Source: Sinomonas sp. ASV486 (GTDB lineage: Bacteria; Actinomycetota; Actinomycetes; Actinomycetales; Micrococcaceae). Taken from it: DNA of 64,000 bases. Below, piece after piece: positions 36,297 through 44,253 of the stretch. The stretch covers positions 95,662 through 159,661 of the forward strand of contig NZ_JAVFJK010000012.1 of the NCBI RefSeq assembly GCF_030908215.1. The letters are read 5' to 3'. The position numbers and the translations under genes were made by a program. Below the pieces are notes generated by a model. That model was not told where the DNA came from. It saw nothing but the letters and a program-made list of their open reading frames with translations, and searched no databases. Each line of letters opens with the position of its first letter. The stretch's first letter is position 1.

Positions 36297-36410
36297 ATGA
36301 CGTTCCTCGAGGACGGCCAGACCGTGACGATGGCGGCGACCGCGCCGGGGCCTGGCGGGACCACCGTCTCGTTCGGCGAGGTCTCCGGCAGGGTCGAGCC
36401 GGCGCGGTAG
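36297..36410 (+). pseudogene. Remnant of a fumarylacetoacetase-like C-terminus
   Basis: The frame reads MTFLEDGQTVTMAATAPGPG and then SFGEVSGRVEPAR before a stop, which resembles the last strand pair of fumarylacetoacetase (TFLEDGDxVT...GFGEVxGxxLPA). The rest of that roughly 400-residue enzyme is missing, and upstream codons in this frame do not resemble it. No ribosome site precedes the ATG. The rest of the 371-base gap 36139-36510 holds a terminator and nothing else I can identify; it must also contain the gentisate operon promoter. Confidence 0.55.
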
Positions 36411-36510
36411 GCGCGTCCGGACACCTTCCGCAGGGCAGAAATCAGTGCCGAACCGTGAGCGTCGCCCATAGCCTCGAAGCGGAGCCAAGAACTTCAATGG
36501 CGAGGAGGCC

Positions 36511-37671
36511 ATGATGAGCGCGTTCCCAGAGACGACCCGTGAGACATCGCACGAGTCAGTCAAGAACGTGATGGTCGCGTCCGAGCTGACCCCTGGGGAG
36601 GCGGCGGAGCTGGCGGCGATGTACGCGACGATGTCGCGGGAGAACATGGTTCCGCTGTGGACGCAGATCGACGAGCTGATGCCGATGGTCCCGTCTCCGG
36701 CGGCGGTGCCACACGTGTGGCGGTGGGACACGATCCTTCCGCTGGCCGCCCGCGCCGGGGATCTGGTGCCGGTGGGCCGGGGCGGGGAGCGTCGCGCGAT
36801 CGCCCTGGCGAACCCGGGCCTGGGTGGGCTTCCCTATGCGACCCCGACCCTGTGGGCCGCGGTCCAGTACCTCGGCGGCCACGAGGTTGCCCCCGAGCAC
36901 CGGCATTCGCAGAACGCGTTCCGGTTCGTGGTGGAGGGCGAGGGCGTGTGGACCGTGGTGAACGGCGACCCGGTGCGCATGTCCCGCGGTGACTTCCTGC
37001 CGCAGCCGGGGTGGAACTTCCACGGCCACCACAACGACACCGATGCGCCGATGGCGTGGATCGACGGGTTGGACATCCCGTTCGTGCGCGGCATGGACGC
37101 GGGCTTCTTCGAGTTCGGCACCGAGCGGGTGACCGATGAGGCCACCCCGGACATCTCGCGCTCGGAGCGGCTCTGGTGCCACCCGGGCCTGCGGCCGCTC
37201 TCGCGGCTCGAGAACACCCCGGCGACCCCGATCGGGGCCTACCGGTGGGAGTACACCGACCGGGCCCTGACCGAGCAGCTCGCGCTCGAGGACGAGGGCT
37301 ACCCGGCCACGGTGGGCCAGGGCCACGCCGCAGTCCGCTACGCCAACCCGACCACGGGCGGGGACGTCATCCCCACGATCCGCGCCGAGTTCCACCGGCT
37401 CCGCCCCGGCGTCGCGACACGCACGACCCGCGAGGTCGGCTCGAGCGTGTACCAGGTCTTCGAGGGCCAGGGCGCGTTCGTGCTCAACGGCGAGCGGACC
37501 ACCGTGACGAAGGGCGACATGATCGTGGTCCCCTCGTGGGCCGCGTGGTCCATCGAGGCCGAGACCCAGTTCGACCTGTTCACGTTCGGCGACCAGCCGA
37601 TCTTCGAGCGCCTGCACCTGAACCGCACCTTCATCGAAGGCCAGACGACCACGAAGGACCAGCACCAGTGA
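36511..37671 (+). CDS. Gentisate 1,2-dioxygenase
   Basis: Fe(II) bicupin enzyme opening the gentisate ring to maleylpyruvate. Metal ligands His130 and His132 lie in PEHRHSQNAFRF and His171 in NFHGHHND, all present. The second cupin (RPGVATRTTREVGSSVYQVFEG) is degenerate, as in the family. The 386-residue length is normal. ATG 36511 or the adjacent ATG 36514 follows GAGGAGG. Its stop overlaps the GTG of the next gene, and three genes in a row make the gentisate pathway. Confidence 0.94.
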   Translation: MMSAFPETTRETSHESVKNVMVASELTPGEAAELAAMYATMSRENMVPLWTQIDELMPMVPSPAAVPHVWRWDTILPLAARAGDLVPVGRGGERRAIALANPGLGGLPYATPTLWAAVQYLGGHEVAPEHRHSQNAFRFVVEGEGVWTVVNGDPVRMSRGDFLPQPGWNFHGHHNDTDAPMAWIDGLDIPFVRGMDAGFFEFGTERVTDEATPDISRSERLWCHPGLRPLSRLENTPATPIGAYRWEYTDRALTEQLALEDEGYPATVGQGHAAVRYANPTTGGDVIPTIRAEFHRLRPGVATRTTREVGSSVYQVFEGQGAFVLNGERTTVTKGDMIVVPSWAAWSIEAETQFDLFTFGDQPIFERLHLNRTFIEGQTTTKDQHQ

Positions 37672-38564
37672 AGGTCACAACCCTCCGCCTGCCCTCCGGG
37701 GCAACCGCTGCCGCCCGCCAGGACGGGGACGCATTCGTCGAAGTGACCGGGTACGCGGACCTGGGTGCGCTCCTGGCCGCGCCCGGCTGGAAGGACATCG
37801 CGGCGGCGGCCGACGGCGCGCGGCACCCCGTGCAGGGCGCCGACCTCGCCGCCGTGGTCCCCGCCCCGTCCAAGGTGGTGTGCGTGGGCCTGAACTACGC
37901 CTCGCACATCAAGGAGATGGGCCGGGGCCTTCCCGCGCACCCGACACTGTTCGCGAAGTTCGCCGAAACCCTCACCGGCCCCTACGACGACATCGAGCTG
38001 CCCGCCGCGGACCCCGCGATCGACTGGGAGGCCGAGCTCGTCGTTGTGATCGGCAAGCGGGCCCGCCGCGTGCCCGAGGCCGAAGCGGCCGGGTACATCG
38101 CCGGGTACACCGCGGCGAACGACATCTCGATGCGCACGTACCAGTTCCGCACCAAGGAGTGGCTCCAGGGCAAGATGTGGGAGGCCTCCACCCCGGTCGG
38201 GCCCGTCATGGTCACCCCGGAGGAGCTCGGCGCGGACGCGGCGATCACGACCGAGGTCGACGGGGCCAGGATGCAGACCGGGTCCATCGGGGACCTCGTG
38301 TTCACGCCGGAATACCTCGTCTCCTACATCTCCGAGATGATCACCCTCAACCCGGGGGACCTCATCCTGACCGGCACCACCGGCGGTGTGGGCCGCGCCC
38401 GCACCCCCGAGGTGTACCTCACCGACGGGCAGACGGTCACCGTGGCGATCGAGGGCATCGGGCAGCTCCGCAACGTCGCCCGCGCCCAGGCCGCGGGTCC
38501 GGCCGTGCCCGGGGTGCTGCCAGCCGGCGTCGATCTCGCGGCGGCCTCCTCCGGAAACGCCTGA
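37668..38564 (+). CDS. Fumarylacetoacetate hydrolase family protein, probable fumarylpyruvate hydrolase
   Basis: Cleaves fumarylpyruvate to fumarate and pyruvate, the last step of the gentisate route (assigned from context). The 298-residue protein has VGLNYASHIKEM, the metal site in DWEAELVVVIG, NDISMRTYQ and LTGTTGGVG. GTG 37668 overlaps the dioxygenase stop (GTGA); the longer upstream frame is a shadow of the dioxygenase gene. Family members also hydrolyse other 2,4-diketones, so substrate rests on its neighbours. Confidence 0.92.
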   Translation: MKVTTLRLPSGATAAARQDGDAFVEVTGYADLGALLAAPGWKDIAAAADGARHPVQGADLAAVVPAPSKVVCVGLNYASHIKEMGRGLPAHPTLFAKFAETLTGPYDDIELPAADPAIDWEAELVVVIGKRARRVPEAEAAGYIAGYTAANDISMRTYQFRTKEWLQGKMWEASTPVGPVMVTPEELGADAAITTEVDGARMQTGSIGDLVFTPEYLVSYISEMITLNPGDLILTGTTGGVGRARTPEVYLTDGQTVTVAIEGIGQLRNVARAQAAGPAVPGVLPAGVDLAAASSGNA

Positions 38565-38565
38565 G

Positions 38566-39330
38566 ATGGTTGCCCGCCACGACCTCGTGACAGACGCCGA
38601 GACCCGCGCCGGGCTGCTCACGGTCCGGCGCGGCACGGCGTTCTTCGCCCGCAAGCTCAACGAGCTCGCCTACACCGACACGGACGAGCCGTCCCTGCTG
38701 CCGGGCTGGTCCCGCCGCCACGTCATCGCGCACGTGGGCTACAACGCCCGCGCCGTCGCCCGTCTCGTCGAGTGGGCCGCCACCGGGATCGAGACCCCGA
38801 TGTACCCCTCGCCCGAGGCGCGGAACGAGGAGATCGAGTTCGGAGCGACTCTGCCCCCCACAGCGCTGCTCAACCTGTACGACCACTCCGCGATCCACCT
38901 CTCGGTCGAGTGGCGCGACCTCCCCGACGCCCGGTGGGGCGAGGAGGTCCGCACCGCCCAGGGCCGGACAGTGCCCGTGTCCGAGACCGTGTGGATGCGC
39001 ACCCGCGAGGTATGGCTGCACGCGGTCGACCTGGACAACGGCGCCCGCTTCGCGGACATCCCCACTGGGGTGCTCCGCCGCCTGATCGGGGACATCTGGG
39101 GAGCGTGGGAGAAGCGCGCCGAGACCGCCGGGCTCGCCGTGCGCGTCCTCGGCGCCGAGGACGGGCTCACCCTCGGCGACCCCGACGCGCCAGGGACCGT
39201 CGTGACCGGGCCGCTCGCCGCCGTCGCCCGCTGGGCCGCCGGCCGCGGCACCGAACCAGGCCAGCCGCTCACCGCGACGCGCGACGGCGCACTGCTCGCA
39301 GAGGTCCCCATGCCTCCTCGCTGGATCTGA
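38566..39330 (+). CDS. Maleylpyruvate isomerase, mycothiol-dependent
   Basis: Converts maleylpyruvate to fumarylpyruvate using mycothiol as cofactor. The N-terminal DinB-like metal domain has LPGWSRRHVIAHVGYNARA with His52 and His56 and a third His in EVWLHAVDLD; the C-terminal domain is the MDMPI_C type (GLAVRVLGAEDGLTLGDPDAPG in two parts). The 254-residue length fits. It begins one base after the preceding stop, so the operon order is dioxygenase, hydrolase, isomerase. Mycothiol use agrees with an actinobacterium. Confidence 0.93.
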   Translation: MVARHDLVTDAETRAGLLTVRRGTAFFARKLNELAYTDTDEPSLLPGWSRRHVIAHVGYNARAVARLVEWAATGIETPMYPSPEARNEEIEFGATLPPTALLNLYDHSAIHLSVEWRDLPDARWGEEVRTAQGRTVPVSETVWMRTREVWLHAVDLDNGARFADIPTGVLRRLIGDIWGAWEKRAETAGLAVRVLGAEDGLTLGDPDAPGTVVTGPLAAVARWAAGRGTEPGQPLTATRDGALLAEVPMPPRWI

Positions 39331-39468
39331 GCATCCGCGCTAGCGTTCACGGTGAGGCGCTCGTTCGAGGCTGAGCCTCCCTCCGCGCAGCCGCGGGCCG
39401 GCCACACGTGCGCCATGGGCGTGCTGCCTGGCGCACAGGCCTCACGGTTGCCATGGGAGGATCGGGGG

Positions 39469-40539
39469 ATGACCTTGACTCCCCGCACGATTGCCGGAAC
39501 GAACGTGGGCCCCGTCGGCTTCGGCTGGATGAACCTCAACCAGGCCTACGGCCCGCTTCCGTCCCGCGAGGACGCCGCCAAGCTCCTGCTCCACGCCTTG
39601 GACGAGGGCGTCACCCATTTCGACACCGCCACCATCTACGGCGCCACGGCCAACGAGATACTCCTCGGGGAGACGCTCGCGTCCCGCCGCGGGGAGTTCT
39701 TCCTCGCCTCCAAAGGCGGCATGTCCTCAGCAGAGGGGCGCCGCGTGATCGACGGCCGGCCCGAAACCCTCCGTGCGCACGTCGACGCCTCGCTGCGCCG
39801 GCTGCGGACGGACCGGATTGACCTGTACTACCTGCACCGGTGGGACCGGACCGTCCCCATCGAGGAGTCGGTCGGAGCCCTCGGGGGGCTCGTCCGCGAA
39901 GGCAAGATCGGCGCCGTCGGCCTCTCCGAGATTGGTACCGACGTGCTGCGCCGCGGCCACGCCGAGTACCCCATCGCCGCGCTGCAGAGCGAGTACTCGC
40001 CATGGACCCGCAACCCGGAGCTCGGCACGCTCGAGGCCTGCCGTGAACTCGGCATCGCGTTCGTCGCGTTCAGCCCCGTGGGCCGGGGCGCCTTCGGCGG
40101 CGTGCTGCGGGATCCGTCCGGGCTGCCGGACTGGGACCTGCGCCGCTCGATGCCGCGGTTCGACGCCGAGCACTGGCCTGCGAACCTCGCGCTCCTCGAC
40201 CTCTTCGGCGCCCTCGCGGACGACGCCGGGTGCTCGCCCGCGCAGCTCGCGATCGCCTGGGTCCTTTCCCGCGGCGAGCACGTGATCGCGCTGCCCGGCA
40301 CGCGCAGCTCCGCCCACCTCAACGAGGACTTCGCGGCCGGTTCGCTCGAGCTTTCGGCGGACGTCCTCGCGCGTCGACGAGCTCGTCAACGAGGGAACGG
40401 TTGCCGGCGGGCGCTACTCGGCTGCCGCGCAGGCCGACGTGGACACCGAGGAGTTCCCGGTCTCCTAGCGCCGCATTGGAGAGTTGTCCACATAGGCCCA
40501 AGGGCCGATGCGGACGCACGACGGCGGTGCCTAGGCTGA
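39469..40539 (+). CDS. Aldo/keto reductase with a C-terminal frameshift
   Basis: NADP-dependent reductase of the AKR superfamily. The catalytic tetrad region shows HFDTATIYGATANE (Asp, Tyr), SKGG (Lys) and LYYLHRWD (His). ATG 39469 follows GGGAGG. After about residue 300 (LSADVLAR) this frame becomes Arg-rich nonsense to 40539. In the +1 frame from 40373 the expected AKR tail continues as VDELVNEGTVAGGRYSAAAQ and stops at 40468. A lost GC in CTCGCGCGTCG, or one extra base, explains it. This is either an assembly error or a real mutation; the core is intact. Confidence 0.85.
   Translation: MTLTPRTIAGTNVGPVGFGWMNLNQAYGPLPSREDAAKLLLHALDEGVTHFDTATIYGATANEILLGETLASRRGEFFLASKGGMSSAEGRRVIDGRPETLRAHVDASLRRLRTDRIDLYYLHRWDRTVPIEESVGALGGLVREGKIGAVGLSEIGTDVLRRGHAEYPIAALQSEYSPWTRNPELGTLEACRELGIAFVAFSPVGRGAFGGVLRDPSGLPDWDLRRSMPRFDAEHWPANLALLDLFGALADDAGCSPAQLAIAWVLSRGEHVIALPGTRSSAHLNEDFAAGSLELSADVLARRRARQRGNGCRRALLGCRAGRRGHRGVPGLLAPHWRVVHIGPRADADARRRCLG
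40484..40492 (+). promoter_or_regulatory. Isolated DnaA box
   Basis: TTGTCCACA, the actinobacterial DnaA-box consensus, lies 91 bases before the DUF5129 gene and just past the aldo/keto reductase. It could regulate the next gene or be chance. Confidence 0.4.
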
Positions 40540-40582
40540 CGTTGTCGGCTCACCACGGGCCGCGCTCAACCGGGGGAACGCC

Positions 40583-42043
40583 ATGAAGTTGCTGTCGGGG
40601 CTCGCCGCGGCTGTTATGTTCGCCGGTGCGGTTCTCGCCTCTGTGCTCGGAGGCTTGGCCCCGCCTGCCGCGCTCGCCGTGTCGCCGAGCGAGGTGGTGG
40701 TCGAGGACACGGCCGGCGCACTGTACCGACCGCAGCTTGATCCCGCGCTCGCCGGGATCTCGTTCTATGTGCCCACCAAGGTTGTCGTGTTCACGCGTGC
40801 AGGACAGGCCAGTGACAACCTCAACGAGGCCGTGCTGCAGTTCGCACGGGCGAACCACCCTGAGTGGATCAGTGCGGACGGGCAGAAGTGGGCCGACGGG
40901 CTGTTCATCTTCGCCCTCGACACCACCGGCCGGAAGGTCGGGACATACTTCGGCGAGGATCGCAAGGTGGGCCCGGGCCAGGAGAAGGCGATCCAGGACG
41001 ATACGAAGGACCTGTTCCGGACGGCCCAGTGGACCGATGGGACGATCGCCGGGGTGAAGTCTGCCGCGTCCCGGATTGGGCGGCCGTGGTACCTCTCTCC
41101 GGCCGCCTTCATCACCGAAGGGGCTGTCGGGCTCGTGGTCCTCGGCGGCGTCGGCACCTGGATCGGGGTACGGGGCTGGCGGCGGAGGAAGTTCGCCCTG
41201 GCCCTGGAAGCGGGCGATCGCTCGTACTCGTCCGTGACGCTCAAGCTCGACGAGACCGAACTCAATGCCTCGACCATTCCGGAATCGTCTTCGTACGGCG
41301 GCCTAGTCCTCGAGCGCTGGCACAGCTTCAGGGCACAGCATCGGGAGGCGACCGAGCTGAGGGACCAGCTCACGGGCCTTCGGCCCAGGGAGCGCTCAAC
41401 CTCGAAGTACGTCAAGGAGGCACGGCGCTATGAGGAGATCGCGGAGACCCTCGACGGCCTCGACGATGCGATCGCCGACACGAACTCGATCCTCACGATG
41501 GACTCGCGGTGGCGTGCGGCCTGGCGCAATCAGACGGCGGAGCTGACGGACCAGCTGGACGGGATCGACGGCATGCTCCGGGCGAAGCACACCGCCGGTT
41601 CGCCCGAGACCGCAGAGGCGGTCCGCGCTGAGGCCACCCGCGCACGTGCGGACCTCGAGCGGCTCGGTGCAGGCCTCGAGGACCGTTCCGTGATGCCGGA
41701 GGGCGCCCTCGACGGGCTCAAGCGCGTCCGAGAGCGCCTCGGCGAGGCCCTCGACCTCCACGCCGAGGCGGTGATCCGCGACCACGCGAAGACCGACAAA
41801 GAGCGGGATCTCATGCGCCAGAAGCTCGACGCGTCGAGGCAGACGTGGAGGACCACGCACCGCACCCAGGGCAGCATCCTCGACGTCGCGTACCCGCAGC
41901 TGCCCGTGATCAGCATTGTGAGCTTCAGCAGCGGGATCAACTCGGGCTACTCCGCCGTGGACTCGGCACGGTCATCCTCGACCACGGGCTACGGCGGCAG
42001 CGGAGGGAGCTTCTCGGGCTCGGGGAGCTCGTCCGGCTTCTGA
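40583..42043 (+). CDS. DUF5129 domain-containing membrane protein
   Basis: Exported membrane protein of unknown function, found in Micrococcaceae. The 486 residues comprise a signal peptide (about 1-32), an extracytoplasmic TPM-like domain (about 33-170, with FIFALDTTGRKVGTYFGED), a membrane helix at about 175-198, a long charged helical region likely to form a coiled coil, and a Gly/Ser tail ending GSFSGSGSSSGF. The TPM-like front and Gly/Ser tail are similar to other TPM proteins. ATG 40583 follows GGGGGAACGCC. Confidence 0.82.
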   Translation: MKLLSGLAAAVMFAGAVLASVLGGLAPPAALAVSPSEVVVEDTAGALYRPQLDPALAGISFYVPTKVVVFTRAGQASDNLNEAVLQFARANHPEWISADGQKWADGLFIFALDTTGRKVGTYFGEDRKVGPGQEKAIQDDTKDLFRTAQWTDGTIAGVKSAASRIGRPWYLSPAAFITEGAVGLVVLGGVGTWIGVRGWRRRKFALALEAGDRSYSSVTLKLDETELNASTIPESSSYGGLVLERWHSFRAQHREATELRDQLTGLRPRERSTSKYVKEARRYEEIAETLDGLDDAIADTNSILTMDSRWRAAWRNQTAELTDQLDGIDGMLRAKHTAGSPETAEAVRAEATRARADLERLGAGLEDRSVMPEGALDGLKRVRERLGEALDLHAEAVIRDHAKTDKERDLMRQKLDASRQTWRTTHRTQGSILDVAYPQLPVISIVSFSSGINSGYSAVDSARSSSTTGYGGSGGSFSGSGSSSGF

Positions 42044-42085
42044 GCAGCGGAGCGCGGATCCTGAGCCCGACCTCTGCCGCGGGTC

Positions 42086-42104
42086 CGGCACCGATCCGGT
42101 GCCG
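42086..42104. terminator. Short hairpin terminator
   Basis: CGGCACCG-ATC-CGGTGCCG, a perfect 8-bp stem, lies between convergent genes and can end either. Confidence 0.55.
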
Positions 42105-42147
42105 AATCGGAGCGCCCGGAGACCGAGCAGCCGAGCTCCCAGCGGGC

Positions 42148-43431
42148 CTACGCCCTCTGGAAGCGCAGGATCCGCTCGATCGCTGACTCGACTGCCACCT
42201 GCCCGGCCGCGAAGGAAAGCCGGACCGCACGCCCGCCGTGGACGGCGTCGAAGTCTGTGCCCGGAACGAGGGCCACGCCCTCCGCCTCGAGCAGTGCGCG
42301 GCAGTATTCCCGCGAGTCCCCAAACCGTTCGAGCTGGGCGCCGAGCTCGGCATACAGGTAGAACGCGCCGTCCGCAGGGGCGGCCGGGCCCCAGCCGAGG
42401 GCCGGAAGCGCGTCGAGCAGCGTCTGGCGCGTCTGGGCGTACCCGGCGACCCACGCGTCGGCCTGGGTGTACGAATCCGGGGTGAAGGCCTCCACTGCCG
42501 CGAGCTGCGACGGTGCCGGCGGGCACAGCGCCACGTTGCCGGCCAGCGCGTCCACCGCGCTCACCAGCTCCTTCGGCACCAGCATCCAGCCGAGCCGCCA
42601 CCCCGTCATGCCCCAGTACTTCGAGAAGCTCGAGATCACGATCGCCTCCCGGTCCAGCTCCCACGCGCACACCCCGCGGGTGCTGTGCTCGTCGCCGGTG
42701 ACGGAATCGACGGAATCGACGGGATCGACGGGATCCGCGGGATCCGCGGGATCCGCCGGATCCGCCGGATCCGCGCCGGCGTACGTGATGCCGTGGTAGA
42801 TCTCGTCGCTCACGAGCCGCGCCCCGTTCGCCGCGCACCAGTCCGTCAGGGCCGCGAGCTCCGCGCGGCTGACCATGGTCCCGGTCGGGTTGGCGGGGGA
42901 GGCGAGGACGACGCCGGCGAGCGGCCCGCGTTCGGAGGCCGCGGCGTCGAGCATCGCGGGGGTGGGCTGGTAGCGGGTCTCGGGGCCGGCGTCGACCTCC
43001 ACGACCTCGCACCCGAGCGCCGCGAGGATGTTCCGGTACGCGGGGTAGCCCGGACGGGCGAGCGCCACGCGGTCGCCGGCCTCGAAGGCCGCGAGGAACG
43101 AGAGCATGAACGCCCCGGAGGAGCCCGTGGTCACCGCGACCTGCCCGGGATCGACGTCGAGGCCGTACCAGCGGCGGTAGTGCCCCGCGATCGCAGCACG
43201 CAGTTCCGCGGTGCCGAGGGCGGGGGTGTACGTGAGGGGCCTGCCGGAGGCATGGATCTCGGCAGCCCGTGCCGAGACCGCACCCGGGGCCCCGGCCGAG
43301 GGCTCCCCCGCGCACAGGCTCACGACGTCGCGTCCCTCGGCCCGCAGCGCGTCGACGCGGGCCAGGATGTCCATGACCGCGAACGGCGGCACCTGGGAGC
43401 GGGACGAGGCGGCGAGGCGGCGGAGGCTCAT
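42148..43431 (-). CDS. Pyridoxal-phosphate aminotransferase, class I/II
   Basis: Fold-type I aminotransferase like aspartate aminotransferase. The 427-residue protein shows TTGSSGAFML (phosphate site), SPANPTGTM, VSDEIYHGI (Asp-Tyr region), the PLP Lys in SSFSKYWGMTGWRLGW, and RLSFAAG near the end. Between the Asp region and the PLP Lys lies an insert of repeated Asp-Pro-Ala triplets encoded by a 9-bp DNA repeat. ATG 43431 has GAGAGG upstream; an open frame reaches 43512. Amino acid preference unknown. Confidence 0.9.
   Translation of the reverse strand: MSLRRLAASSRSQVPPFAVMDILARVDALRAEGRDVVSLCAGEPSAGAPGAVSARAAEIHASGRPLTYTPALGTAELRAAIAGHYRRWYGLDVDPGQVAVTTGSSGAFMLSFLAAFEAGDRVALARPGYPAYRNILAALGCEVVEVDAGPETRYQPTPAMLDAAASERGPLAGVVLASPANPTGTMVSRAELAALTDWCAANGARLVSDEIYHGITYAGADPADPADPADPADPVDPVDSVDSVTGDEHSTRGVCAWELDREAIVISSFSKYWGMTGWRLGWMLVPKELVSAVDALAGNVALCPPAPSQLAAVEAFTPDSYTQADAWVAGYAQTRQTLLDALPALGWGPAAPADGAFYLYAELGAQLERFGDSREYCRALLEAEGVALVPGTDFDAVHGGRAVRLSFAAGQVAVESAIERILRFQRA
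42703..42774 (-). repeat. 9-bp tandem repeat inside aminotransferase gene
   Basis: Eight 9-base units (plus strand GGAATCGAC, GGGATCGAC, GGGATCCGC, CGGATCCGC variants) at 42703-42774. Read on the minus strand they encode ADP, then VDP, then VDS triplets. Copy-number change would keep the frame. Confidence 0.9.
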
Positions 43432-43476
43432 GCGCACCAGCCTCTCACGCCGTTCGGCTCCGCTACCCCAGCGATG

Positions 43477-43523
43477 GTCGGCTGACCGTGGGTCCCGGCC
43501 GTCTGTACCCACGGTTGGCCGAC
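43477..43523 (-). terminator. Hairpin terminator of the CstR-like gene
   Basis: GTCGGCTGACCGTGGGT pairs with ACCCACGGTTGGCCGAC, apart from an internal 2-base mismatch, around a 13-base loop. It lies 32 bases past the regulator stop and upstream of the aminotransferase start. Confidence 0.65.
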
Positions 43524-43554
43524 AATTGCCGGATGGCAGAGAGCCAGCAGAGGC

Positions 43555-43812
43555 TCAGGCCAGGCTAAGGAACATCTTCTCGAGCTCGGCCACATCGCCG
43601 CCGCGCTCGGGGTTGGTGAGGCACTGCTGCAGGTTCGTGGCGATGATCGCGAAGCCAGCCTTGTCCACGGCGCTCGAGACCGCGGAGAGCTGGGTGATGA
43701 TCGACTTGCAGTCCTGGCCCTCTTCGAGCATGCGGACTACGGCATTGAGCTGTCCCTGCGCACGCTTGAGCCGGTTGATGGCCGCCTTCATGGACTCGGG
43801 TTCCACGTTCAT
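43555..43812 (-). CDS. cstR: CsoR/CstR family repressor, probably persulfide-sensing
   Basis: Small all-helical tetrameric repressor. The 85 residues hold Cys35 (EGQDCKSII) and Cys64 (NLQQCLTN). CsoR copper sensors have a His four residues before the second Cys; here it is Asn60. That loss of the copper ligand while both Cys remain is the mark of CstR-type sulfur sensors. Neighbouring rhodaneses and a SafE-like exporter support sulfide or persulfide control. The gene is read divergently from the rhodanese across a region with two operator-like dyads. ATG 43812 has a good GAAGGAAG site. Confidence 0.88.
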   Translation of the reverse strand: MNVEPESMKAAINRLKRAQGQLNAVVRMLEEGQDCKSIITQLSAVSSAVDKAGFAIIATNLQQCLTNPERGGDVAELEKMFLSLA

Positions 43813-43858
43813 GGGTTCTTCCTTCTGTGGTTGGGTGCCCCGAGAGGCACGTTCCAGT

Positions 43859-43904
43859 GTACCCCTCTGGGTATTTTGACATACCCCTAGGGGTATTGGA
43901 TACT
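43859..43904 (+). promoter_or_regulatory. CstR-type operators overlapping the rhodanese promoter
   Basis: A perfect 16-bp palindrome ATACCCCTAGGGGTAT (43881-43896) sits between -35 TTGACA (43876-43881) and -10 GATACT (43899-43904), 17 bases apart. A second, imperfect copy GTACCCCTCTGGGTAT lies at 43859-43874. The C/G-tract dyads match CsoR/CstR operators. Binding would cover the core promoter and block it; the second site could serve the divergent regulator gene. Confidence 0.85.
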
Positions 43905-43947
43905 CGAATCACGCACAGATTGACCGGACCCCTCCCAGGAGCCACGC

Positions 43948-44253
43948 ATGATCGAGACCACCACCGCCCAGACGGCGGAAGCCGCCGACACCGTCCAGAT
44001 CATCGACGTCCGTGAGGACTTCGAGGTCGCCGACGGCATGATCCCGGGCGCGCGCCACATCCCGATGGGCCAGATCCCCGGTCGTCTGGACGAGATCGAC
44101 AAGTCGCGGCCGGTCCACGTCGTGTGCCGCTCCGGCAACCGCAGCGGACGCGTTGCCGAGGCCCTCGGGCAGCTCGGCTACGACGTCGTCAGCGTGGCTG
44201 GCGGCATGATGCAGTGGCAGGCCGAGGGCCGCCCGCTCGTGTTCCCGGCGTGA
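43948..44253 (+). CDS. Rhodanese-like sulfurtransferase, single domain
   Basis: Transfers sulfane sulfur through a Cys persulfide. The 101 residues have VQIIDVREDFEVADGMIPGA and the active loop CRSGNRS with catalytic Cys60. The overall pattern (VVCRSGNRSGRVAEALGQLGY) is like the rhodaneses of cst operons. It is under the palindromic operator described at 43.88 kb, and its stop overlaps the next GTG by 3 bases, so the SafE-like gene is coupled. Confidence 0.92.
   Translation: MIETTTAQTAEAADTVQIIDVREDFEVADGMIPGARHIPMGQIPGRLDEIDKSRPVHVVCRSGNRSGRVAEALGQLGYDVVSVAGGMMQWQAEGRPLVFPA

Noticed and set aside
36150..36731. Minus-strand frame over the gentisate operon leader
   Set aside because: No ribosome site, Arg/Gly-rich shadow sequence, and it runs into the dioxygenase gene.
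43871..43910. Intrinsic terminator from the ATACCCC/GGGGTAT dyad
   Set aside because: It lies in a divergent promoter region with good -35 and -10 boxes around it, so an operator is more likely.
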